Shown here piece after piece: positions 11,401 to 23,400 of a stretch of DNA of 64,000 bases. Source of the DNA: Sycon ciliatum (taxonomy: Eukaryota; Porifera; Calcarea; Leucosolenida; Sycettidae); the NCBI RefSeq assembly GCF_964019385.1, contig NC_088654.1:16248796-16312795 (forward strand), written 5' to 3'. Made by a program: the position numbers and the translations under genes. Position 1 is the first letter of the stretch. Each line of letters starts with the position of its first letter. The notes beneath the pieces were generated by a model. The model made no database searches and was not told where the DNA came from. It worked only from the letters and a program-made list of their open reading frames with translations.

Positions 11401-14400
11401 AGAAAACCATGTTGAGCGATGTTGCATCCTGTGCTTGAACAGTGTGTTGGTTAGCACCAGCCGGTTGTCCTCGCAAAATTCTACAAGTCTGCATCCATTT
11501 GAGTTTGATATAGTGTGTTTAGAGTAGCATCCAACAGGGCTGACAGATCCCGGCCTCGAACTCCCAACTTTAGCATTCAAATCTCCTAATATCCATAATT
11601 CGTCACGGTTCTTCGTTTTCAATACAACATTGTTGAGAAGTTCGTAGAAGTTGTCAGCTTCCTGAGGGTTGATGGTGGATCGTTGAAGAGTTGGGGCATA
11701 GCAGCACACGACCGTGACAGCTCGACTGTCAGGTCGCGGGCTGAGTACCATTCGTACAGATACAACTCGGTCAGAGTGGAACTGATACGACAGAACATTA
11801 TTTGAAAATTTCTTGTTGACGAGGATGGCAACGCCAGCGCGAGACGATTGACCTCCGGACCTATACAGCTTGTGGCCATCGCCGAGGGTATCAACTCCAT
11901 TGTCGGCTATCCAGGTCTCCGTAATCCCAAGGATGTCGAGCTTGTAGGCCTCGAAATCTTCGGCGAGAGTTTGTTTTTTGATTTTTGATTTTAGTGAACG
12001 GACGTTGAAAGTCGCAACTCTACATGACGGCGTACGACGACGCTTCTGGAATACGGACTCAACTGCTTCATTATGACCTCTCATCTAATCACTGCCAGTA
12101 TGCGTGGCTCCAAATTGTCCTAGGGAACAGCTACTCCTGCCAAAAGGCAGGAGCTGACGGTAGTTCAAACCGCCATCCATCACCGAACCTGATAGCAATG
12201 GAAATAAAAATTTCCAATCAGGCCCGAACGTACCTTGCCAGAGTGCTCAAACTGACAAGTCAGTGAGCTCTGCATAACGCAAACAGCAAAGGCACTACCC
12301 CACGCAAGAGTGCTCAACTGCTACAAGAGCATATAATATTATATGTATGTATGTGATTCGGATTTACGCATATATTATGGCTTGTAAGTTATAACCGGCG
12401 TCACTATTTCAAAAAAATAATGACAAAAGAGTAGTAATATTTCCACTGAAACTCGTCCAAAGGGTGCCCGGTAAATCGAAGTGCCCGTAACTTCGGGGAC
12501 CGGATAACCAAGGTATGAGTGTAATTTGCACCTGCACCTACCTGTACCTGCACCATACAGTGAAACCTCGTGTAAGCGACCTCTGTGTTTAACGACCACC
12601 TGCTGGTAACGACCGTTTTCTATGCACGGACAGTTCTACACAGACACTGTGGGACCTGGTTCTAAAGACCACCTGGCTTTTACGACCGCTTTTGCTTGCA
12701 CCGTGGGGTGGTCGCTTAAACCAGGTTTTACTGTACATGCCAAACATCTTTATTCGGTTGGGACAGGGTACGGGTTTGTTTATGACAGCTGTCGCGGGCC
12801 ACACTTGTGCACGAGCCTAAATAAAATGAGATTACAGATAACCGAGATTGATACAAGGCAAACCCAGTTCATTTCTTACCATCATGTTGAGGTGGAAGGA
12901 TACTCTCAGTACCAGAAGTACTCTCAGTAACAGGAATACTCTCAGTAGCTGCAGTGACGAGACAATACAACAAACAGAACAGCCTAGTAAATATGCTACG
13001 TGTAGCAGTGAGAAAGAATGCTGTGAATGCCAAGAGCTAAGTACACAATCATGCTTTTAAAATAATATTATTATTGCTGCAGATCCACAGCCACTATGGT
13101 CCATTGTTTGCTTATTTCAATATCTCCCTCATGCATGCAACTCCATCCCTCATGCATGACATCTGATATGAGCACAGATGTGGACTAAGCACTATGCTGG
13201 CTCACTATAATTGCAAACATGCATTCATTAGCAGATTTACAACATACCACCCCATGTCTGGCGTTCGTGCTTTGCGATGATTGTTTTTAAGAGAATGCTG
13301 CATGTTGCACTAGACATTAATCCGATCGCTTTGGCCAGTCACTCTGAACTCCACTGATGACAGCCAACAAGGCCGAGCCAGCTAGCTGTCTCTTATATCT
13401 AGGGAGCTTCAATAATTATACAATCAGGCGTTCAAATCCACCGTCGTGAAACAGTTTTCTCTGTTCTATGGGCCATGTGCCCAGCTCACTGCCTCTATCA
13501 CACCATGCAGCTATGCCAAGTACAGTGCTGGCAACTGAAATCCGACCCCTGAGAGGTGTGGTCACGTCGCAAAGACCCAAAACGGGATGGTAAAACTACG
13601 AAACAGAGACCGCTAGAATGTGAGCGCACCGCTCAGGGGGTCGGATTTCAGTTTCCAGCACTGTACATCCACAGAACCGAGGAACATCAAACACCACAGG
13701 GCTACTACAGTTACCCTGTGGGTGGAAGCGAATTTTGGCAGACCTACAATTCGCTTGGGAACTCAGACACATCGAGCAAAAGCAGTTGTGCTTGAAAGAG
13801 AGACTGCGAGCTTAGTACCTGGCTTCAGTTCAGGGTGTGATGCAAGCCAGTGACGTATGAAGGCAGCATGTTGCACACTAAAAACGTAACTTCCGCGGAC
13901 TGTGCCCTCTTCTCAGTCCCCGCAGGCTGCCAGGGATTCAGCTCTTCCCCATGCATATTAAAACACACTTCTTTCAACAGGTGTATGGCATACCGTAACA
14001 GAAGCAGGCATTGGGTCATATACAGATTGGCTTTTGTCTGATTAGAAGTACGATCCTAGTAGGTTCAAAAGGTTCAAAGACAACATATGTATGAATTGTA
14101 GAAAGTGAATCAAACCTGGGGAGGTGGCTAATTATTTGAACAAAAAATGATCATACAAGTTTGGCATACCCTCGCACACATGTCTTTGTGCTCTTTCTTG
14201 CAACTGCTAAAATTTGTATAACAAACCTTTAGACTAGTCAGTAGGCATCTACTAGTACTTGCCTCTGGAGAAGCCTTCAAGTGAAAAAGATCACGATACT
14301 ATGCTAATGCAACAGTAGACGTCGAAACAGAAACATAGTTGTGCTCAATGAAATCCGTCCCAAAGTGCATATTTGGCGTCCGCAACTTGCACGCCCTTGA

Positions 14401-17400
14401 TGCCTTGGAACTGAGGTGGTGTGAAGGCGGCTGAACGTATATGCGTACAAATACAGCGGTGTTCGATTTCGACAGCATGTTACAAGGCGAGGGCGCACAG
14501 TGCTGTCGAAATCGACAACATGTTAAACTATCAAGCAAGGCTTCTACCGGGGAGTCGTCAAATACAGTATTTGAAGACTCCCTGGCTTCTATAATATAAA
14601 ATACAGCGGTGTACCGGTAATCAGTACCTGATCCCGGTGCCATTTTTGCCACTTGGGGGGGGGGGGGGTAGATCTCAGTGAGTGAAGCTGTCCATGAGAC
14701 ATGGCTCACCTTCAGAACTGGTGGCTCTGAAGAATCGGAATGGTACCGAGGTTACTGTCAGCAAGGCCTCGTCTTCATCAAACGACGCCTGACGTTTCCT
14801 CCGGCCGACGCTGGGACTCGAAGTTGAGGCAACAGTTGGGCAAGTTCTCTGACATGGCTATCAGAGCAAAACGCAAAACAGACAGCTAAGCCAGAGGCGC
14901 ATGACGTACATGTGCTAAAGTACGACCTGTATCTCCAGACCGCTTGCATTTTGAGACCACCTGTCTGTACTGTAGAGACAGGTCACCTGTCGTGAGAGGG
15001 CAGCTGTCTCTAGACACCACTCATCCTTGGAGACCACCTGCCTCTAGGCCCCACTTCAGGCACTTGAAATTTGTTGTTGTGCGCAATGGGATGCTAGTTG
15101 ATCACTGTGTTTTAACATTGTGCCGGCATGCATGTTCACACTATTTACATAACTGCAAGTACTTCAATCAGAGGGTTCCTGCGGACTAGGGGTGCAGCGC
15201 CCTTCTACTCTGATTGAGCCCCCCCCCCCCCCCTGTCAAAACGTTGTGCCCCATACTCGTTTGTCGATTCTTACGCTTTTTCAGGCCATTCAACGGAAAT
15301 ACAGCCGATAGTCACTACTGGAGGGTTCATAAAGGCACATTTGTCTGGCGTGAAGTCAGGGTTCGTCCCGTACCTTGCATGTGGCATGGCAAGACGATTT
15401 TGGAAAAGGAAAATGGGTTTCAGGGTACCTGCCCCCCCCCCCCCCCCCCCCCCCTAGTACATGTGCTTTGACCTGTCTAGAACCCTGAATTAGTACCATG
15501 GTTCACATGACTAAGCTGCGCTTGGATAAATTATATTTGATACTGCTCGTGTGTTTGTTTCTTACCATCAGGGGGGGGGGGGAGAGGGGTGTGTGGTGAC
15601 ACTGATAAGCTGTTATGATGCACGAGCACTCTAACCCTTTCAGTCTGGCTCTGGAATACCGTCTTACATGCAAGTCTGCATGGAATAGAGTTGTGTGGTA
15701 CAGGCCGGGCCGATGTTCAAGCACAACGCACGGGCATTTTGTTAGCGAAATGAGTCAACGGTTGTGAGGTAGGACACTGGTTGCCTTGATGGGATTTTAC
15801 CGAGCAGCACAGCACTGAACTTCTCAAATGCATACGTACCTGATTGTTGCCGGGTGCACAGACTTGATAGGTGCAATGCATGCGGTAAGTATCGTCGATC
15901 TGGTTGACGAATGCAACTGCCAGGTACGACAAGCGTTGGTAGCGGCTAGTCTGGTTGCGCCAGTGTGTCACGCCAACCGTCACGGACTCGCGCACTGGAC
16001 ACCTGTGAAGTACATAGGCATCGTGTGGACACAAGAAGAGACGTATGAGAATAGAAAACGGCCTCCAAGGACCATATCAATAAGGAAGGGAAAGTTTTCA
16101 TAGGTTTAAACTAGGGAGTTGGAAGAAACTGAAAAAAAACTTTCACCAGAAGGCCTCGAACCAGGGACCCTCGCTTATGCTCTTATGCTCTACCACAGGG
16201 CACTAAGCCATGGTCACCACCAGGACTCGAACCAGGGACCATCCCCTAACACGAACTATGGCCAGCGATGCTCTACCACTAAGCCATGGTGCAGTGGAAG
16301 TTTCTTACCAAATTTTTGTAGCACCATTATGGTGTGTTGCCACGAGGTCCTCTGAAAATGCAAAGCCTTTGCATGCCAACGGGTCCTACACGCAAAGCAT
16401 GCAATTCACCGAAACATTAGCAGTCGCTATGTACATGTATGCATGTTCATGTGCAATCGCACTGCTTCGCGCCAACACAAGCCCAGCTGCTTTTTTTTCA
16501 ATTGTGACCACAGGGATATAATGTGCAGGGCAGGTGAAGTGTGATGTGATTCTGGGGTCATCACATTTTTTGAACGTTCCTTTTAGTTTTGACTCACTCA
16601 CAGCCACCTCAGAAGCATAGAAATCTGATCCTAGCAATCGGCAACCCCAACACTACAAATCAACTGAAGAAAGGCTTCATTTATGTTCCCGTTTAATTAA
16701 AGAGTTAATTGAGGTCTCATAGTACCAACGCACTAGCTCCTCTCAATACACACCACCCCGTCTGTACAGTCACACATCTCTTATTATACCGATATGCACC
16801 GAATCACTGATGAACAGTTCCAGTGCTCCACGGACTGCCGACGACACGCATACATCATAAGAGGCAAGCATCTTTACTAGAGAGATGGTGGACAAGCCGC
16901 TGTTTATCCACTCTCATTGTAATATCAAAAAAGTAATCTTTCTAGGTCAAAGAGTGGTATATTTGATAAATATAGATAGAAATATTTACGATACTTCTAC
17001 AGACGTTTCGTTGTTCTGAACAACATAATCAATGGATAAAAAAAATAGAATCTTGACTAGCTTACCCGTCGTCGATGAATACCAGGCGAGGTGTCTTGGT
17101 GGGCTCGCCTGTATTAAGCCAGCACCTCAGTGGCCGAAGGTCCAGAGCGTGCGTGGTGAGCAGCTCCAACTCGAATGTCACTGGCCTGCCGACGTTGAAG
17201 GTTTCCAGCTCCGACGGCGACTCAGAGGGCGCAGACGGCAGCCCCGGCAGTTCCTGGTTCTCCACAATAAGCACGGGTAATAGGAAATGTGGATCTGCTT
17301 TAGCACAGTTTTGCTTTTAGTTTAACCAACTTTAATGCACCACTTGCTTCACTACCTTGTCACAAGCAATCCCAAATCACACCCGATTTTCGAGACGCAC

Positions 17401-20400
17401 TGTCGGCACATAAGCCTAGTTTTGGTGTTGATATACATCAAAATACCTGATTTGAATAAAAGCCACCTAGACGTTGCTCCTACTTGAACACACCCTGGCC
17501 TTTACGAAATAACAAATGGAGTCTGATAGATATGCCGAGAGTGGAAATGATTGCTCTGGGCACAAGTGCATTCTACGGTACTCTTTCTACCATATCAAAG
17601 CGTTTATTGCATTTCCAACTCGTCAGTAGGGAAATATCAAAGCACGTTTGGAATACAAGTACCTCGGGTAGACCCAGGTGCTCGAAGTCCAACCAATTAT
17701 TATTGGACAGTAATTATTATAGCCCAGCTATAACTCACACTAGCCATATTCCCTGATTGGAAATCTGCTTGTGGACTGAAGCTGTAGATTAAAACCTGGT
17801 TTGAGCGACCACCTGCTCTTAATGACTGTTTTCCATGCAGGGACAGTTCTACACAGAAACTCCACCGGATACAGCAACTACCTGCCTTGCGCGACCAGCG
17901 ACCAACCTTTAGTGTACCAAGTGCCATATTGGACCTGCAAACAGCGACCAAAACTAGCCAAAAGTGCCATATTGGCTGGCAGGGTTGACTGCAACACTGC
18001 CAACAGGGTTGAAGTGTGCTCTGAAGAATGTGCATGCGGTCAACAGAAGTGACAAGGTATTGTGCAGGATGCGCTGCATGCACTTGAGTGAGGTGTGCTT
18101 TGCCTGCACAAGAGTATTCTATGCTCCACACCTCTCAATATGAGTACAATAATCATTCCCGTGTTACTGGATGTACACGATCCGATACGCCATGAATGTC
18201 TTGTGCTTTCTCCGCACAGGTTGGTGAAAGAAAGATTCGTCGAGCCACGGTTGTGGATTGGAACTCCAATCTCTACTTTTGTGGGGGAGAGGGGAGTTTG
18301 CATTCAGCTCAGTATAAGCATAATATAACCTAACCAGTTGATTATAATTATGGGAAATAAAACCTTTATATAAATCTCGGCTTCGCCTCGGTTTATAATC
18401 AAGAGTACATACCCCCCCCCCCCCCCCCCAGAGTGTGCAACACCTGCTCCAACTCTGCATAGGGTCTCGGTCAGGCGTATTCGGATCTTCTGATGTCATG
18501 CGTACACTCCACACCAGCGCAAGACTGGTCTCGAGGCAGGGCACCACTGTTTTTGATCCTAGAGTACCCGCGACTCCACGGGTTCCCCTCAGATGTGTAT
18601 GGAAAGATCTGATTACGCTCGACCAAGACCGATGCAGAGCTGGATCAAGCGCTGCACACTCTGGGGGGTTATGTACTCTTGTCTCTTGATATAATCAACT
18701 GGCTAGGTTATAGTATATGTGTATGTTATACAGTCGTCCCTCTCTAATCCGGCACCTTTTGCAACGGCATTTTCTGCCGGATAAACAAGGGTGCTGGATT
18801 ATCAAATCCTGCCCTCCAACTCCGCTCACCTAGTAACGTACATGTTTGTGTCGTACGTCAAAATGTAGGGATTTTCTGTGTCAATCCAAGTACTTTGTCA
18901 CAAGTTTGTGGAATGCATGTCTGTAACATGCCATGTCTATAACATACACTTGGGAATATCCTATGCACTGGCATAGGATATTGGCACTGGTACGGTATGC
19001 GATGTACAACTGCTGGATTAGAAAATCAAGTACAGTTTGAGTGATTTGTTGCAGAAAATTGCTGCCGGAGGCAGAATTCAAGTGCCGGATTAAAGCGTAG
19101 AAAATGAACTGAAAAAATCCGTTTTGCCTGAAAGTGTGCTGGTTTGCAAGGGTGCTGGATAAACAAGTGCCGGATTAGAGAGGGACGACTGTACTTATAA
19201 CAAGTAACAATACTCAAAAACCCACTCGCATGGCATGCGTCTTCTGCTTATCGCGGGTCCATGAAAGCTGGTGTGCTAGAAGAACATTATCGTAGTGCCC
19301 CCCACCCTTCTCACACCCTGGCACACACATGTGTCAGACTGTGCAATAACCGTATACAGTCACGTAACACCATTTTGGCATTGGCATTGGATGGTGCTAA
19401 CCTGGTCCAAGAAGGATGACTGCAGTTGGAAAACACCCACGCCCGATATATTGAACTCTGTCGCCGTGTAGATGTCCACCAAGTAGCCGAAGCTCTGAAC
19501 ACGTATGATGCTGTTGAAGTCGCAGCGCAACGCGAGGCGCAGGATGGAGCTCTCAGGGTCGTAGCCAGAGTGATTTGAGTCCAAGTACCCACTGGCCAAC
19601 TGGTCAATTTCGAATGGTGACAACTCACCGGCAAAGATAGTGTTCAGGTACGAAATCTGCATGAGAAAATAGAGGAGAGAGAGAGAGAGACGAGATTTAC
19701 AGAAATTTGCCGTACTCAACATGCCAGCGGAACTATCTCATTCACTACCTCATTCACAGATTAATGCGGCCAACAGCAGTCAAATGTAGGTGCTAAGCGC
19801 CTTCATGGGCCGAGGGTGGGTGGGGGTATAATTATATTGATCAAAATACGGAATTTGCGCCAGATGCAATTATTGTCGAGTGGATAACAGCAGCACAACA
19901 TTAGGGTCAAGGACTACGTTGGGCTTTTGCTGAGTGGCAAAGTGAAATGAAAGATAAGTTCACTGTGCCAAATACTTGCTTTATCTGGCGTGAGGCTGCC
20001 CAGTCGAGTGCCACAATCTGTATATCTGAAGTCAAACCACCATCGTTGATTCTCGTCATCTCTCTGTGGAGAGCAGCGGCACTTGCCCAGCAAAGGCCCG
20101 TTACTGTCGCCCGGAACACCAGCCTGGTTGCCCCAGTGCTGACGCAAGTATGCTAACTCTACATCGCCGGCCAGGCACGGGGTGGAGAAGCGATCCGGCG
20201 ACGCCAGGCGGAAGGGTAGAGCGAATTGCATCCCATGCGATGTACACTTGGTACTCGAAAGGCCAGCTGCAGTGTATGATCACAAAAGAGAAAGTCTGAA
20301 CATTCGACTATGCAAAGCCAATGTGTGTTCATTCCGACGCCATTATCTGCTACCTGCGCGTAAACTTTACGTGTGGGTAGCAGATAATGGTGTCCGGAAA

Positions 20401-23400
20401 ATAGGCTTGCATGATGTGTTGTGTTGCAAGGTTCATTTTGGAAACTACCTGTCCTGACAGACAACCTGCTTTTAGAGATCACCTGTATTTAGAGACCAAC
20501 TGTTGTCAGAGGTCGGTTGTGTGTGCCGTGGGTAAGGGGACGAAACGTGCAAGAAGACAACACGAGATCAAAGTGTCTGAAACGATGCGAGTCTCGAACC
20601 CAGATGGGGAAGTTCCACGGTCTTTGCAACGCACGGCAGCTGCTTCGACCTGGTGATCGTAAACAAGCCCCAAAATGCCATGTCATATGCGTGCATACAA
20701 TCATATTCTCAGTCCAGCCCCAGGGACAACTGTATTGGGTGAATCAGGAGCAAACTCCGCATCCTTTACCATTGCGGTGGGCCTTGTCATTTTCCTGTGC
20801 AAATCCCTGGCGTCTTTACGCAGGGCTGACGATACCAATCTGGCAATGACCGCGTTGTTTTTAAGGCGGTCCCAGCAAAAGAAGCAATTCATGCGCAGTT
20901 GCAAGATGCGACTCTCGGATATGCTTACCTGGCACTTGTGGCTCTGTAATGAGAATGGGAACTAGCTCGTCATCAAGTGGGACTAGAGCATCATCAGCTG
21001 TGAAACACACATCATTCACACACACGCACACACACACGCACGCACGCACATACGCACACACATACATACACACATACATACATACACACACACAAGCATA
21101 CATGCACAACACATTCGGATGCATGCACAAACACATTCGGATGCATGCACAAACACATTCGGATGCATGCACAAACACATTCGGATGCATGCACTCACAT
21201 TCGGATGCATGCACAAACACATTCGGATGCATGCACAAACACATTCGGATGCATGCACAAACACATTCCGATGCATGCACAAAAACATTCGGATGCATGC
21301 ACAAAAACATTCGGATGCATGCACAAACACATTCGGATGCATGCACAAACACATTCGGATGCATGCACAAACACATTCGGATGCATGCACAAACACATTC
21401 GGATGCATGCAAAAACACATTGGGATGCACGCACAAACACATTCGGATGCATGCACAAACACATTCGGATGCATGCACAAACACATTCGAATCGACGAAT
21501 ATAATACTCAAGTGACATAGGCGCGACTCAGTCAAAATAATATAATTATTATTATATTCCATAGCCCTGTGGTTAGAGCGTCGCTGGCCACAAGCGAATG
21601 TCCCTGGCCCGAGTTCTGGTGTTGAGTGTCAATTTTTTCTTCTGACTTTTCCCCTTTCTATTCCGTCAACTCTTTTTTTTACGAGAAACCACGAACCTCG
21701 AGACCAGAATACTGCATGATAGAGGTGGCTTCAGTCACAGCTGTGCTGGTGAAACTGGAGTATCTCCGCTGAACTGAGGTCTCGGCTTTAGCCACACTTC
21801 AGTGCACCAAAAGGTGGGGAGGAGTGAGAACAAGGGGTCAGGTAGCGGGAGAGTACATTGGATAGAGGGTGAAAAATGGAAAGATGATACATGTACCCGA
21901 GTGAAAGGAGGGAGCTGGGGTGCAAGCGGAGAGGGTATTCAGGGAGGGTTAAGATCGCATCTGTGGCTGAGTGCCAGTCTCGACTGAGGAGAGACTTGTG
22001 GGCGCCTCCTTGAATGCCTGCATTCCCTTCTTCATGGGGAGGTCGCGTAGAAGGGCAGATGGGAGACGATTGCAGTCTTGGATCGTGGTCTGGGGGAACG
22101 ATCGGGGAGCACTATTACGGGCTCCGGGTGTGGGGTGTGGGAGGGGGTGGGGGGGGGGGCAGTGTCAGTGCTAGTTGGTGCTGATGCTGCTCCTCTTGCT
22201 GGCGGCGAGTGGAGCGCCGGTGCTGGTTAGCATCTGCCCTCGGGGTAACAGGGCGGTCAAGACTGGGGGAGCATCAATCCAGTGCAGCATATCGAGGCAT
22301 GTGGGTGCTGCGACTTCAGTGATGCCGAACAGTGAGGCTTGGGAGGTACGACCCCGGAGTGAATACTTCTGATAGTTTTAAAGAACTCAGATGGTGAGCA
22401 AAGGAATACTTATGATAGTGTTTTTCAACTTTAGGTCTTATACACAAATACACACCGTGACTACCCACAACTCACGCAATTTCCTTGAGCAAAGGCTGGG
22501 CCTGGCGTGCTGACAATCAAACACTCTCCATTTGCCCTGCTCCGAGTTTCCCACACTGGATTTGAACATCTCCACACAGCGAGGCGTGCTCAGAGCAAGC
22601 GGCTCGTTGACCAGCCAGTTCTCGTACTCCAGCGAAGAGCCGTCCTGCCAGCGGAATGGATCGTTGGGGCTACACATGCACAGGTGAACATACAGTGGAG
22701 ACACTCGCGAATCCAAATAATATCAATCAATCAGACATGCAGCATACACGCACCCTGGATAGAACATACTAAATATTCGATTTACACTCTATTCCATACA
22801 CAGTAAAACCTGTAATTAAAGACCACCTGTCACTAAAGACCGCTTTCTCTGGCCCCAAGGGGTGGTCGTTAGTTACGGGTTTTACTACAGGAGGAATACT
22901 AAGGGACAAATGACATTTGTTCACAATAACGGGAGTTCCTATTATCCATAATATTATACCAGTGGCGACACACAGTGATCTATCCAATTGAGTATTGAAT
23001 TCTACATGTAGTTCGCTCTCCAGAAGTGAACGTTCTTTTTTCTTATCAGTTTTGTTCTTATTATAGTCAGTCACCACCACTACACACAGTTTTGTTCTTT
23101 TAAAACGAGGTTTAACAGCCTTGCCATTTTCCTTCATTGTTATAGCAAAACACCTCGTCTACATGCGGTCACAAATGAGAGTCCTCCGGCTTGCGGCAGG
23201 GAGCTCAATGTGGAGATGTGGAGATGGAAATGGAGGACGTATTAATGTGTTTGTGTGTGTCCATGTGTGCACAGGTATGTGTGTATGGGTGTGTGTCTTT
23301 GTGTGTGTGTGTGTGTGTGTGCGCGCGCGCTTACGCGTGCGCGTGTGTGTGTGTGTGTGTGCGTATGTGACTATGGAAGTGTCGAATCTCTAAGGTCTCT

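Larger units (their letters stand above)
8798..12332 (-). mobile_element. Hammerhead retrozyme array (copy 1), interrupted by RTE
   Basis: A minus-strand tandem array of a 226-229 bp unit, of which about 1.3 units lie at 8798-9100 and the remainder at 12183-12332. It is flanked by an exact 15-bp duplication ATAATATTATATGTA (8783-8797 and 12333-12347), which marks retroelement-like insertion. The units carry type I hammerhead ribozymes and no open reading frame. The same unit forms the array at 26829-27369. Confidence 0.8.
8651..12523. mobile_element. Pogo/Tigger-like MITE split by retrozyme and RTE
   Basis: The left end ACTCATACCTCGTTTATCCG (8653) and right end GGATAACCAAGGTATGAGTG (12502-12521) are imperfect inverted termini bordered by TA. 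The original element was probably only about 300 bp. The other 3.5 kb is a retrozyme array that itself contains an RTE LINE. Confidence 0.65.
17300..19401. other. Intron 7 with MITE debris
   Basis: Contains a degraded CAGT-family MITE (about 17790-17960), a foldback MITE (18398-18690) and a pogo-like MITE (18731-19191). No further exon is supported. Confidence 0.5.

Noticed and set aside
16200..16290. Functional tRNA gene
   Set aside because: No complete cloverleaf; it is a tRNA-derived repeat.
20985..21000. CTGATGATG on the minus strand at an exon start
   Set aside because: No GAAA core follows; it is coding sequence of the linker exon.
20861..21562. Long open frames through 21.0-21.5 kb on both strands
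   Set aside because: They are products of the 22-bp minisatellite and CA repeat. Only the 69-bp linker exon 20929-20997 is retained.
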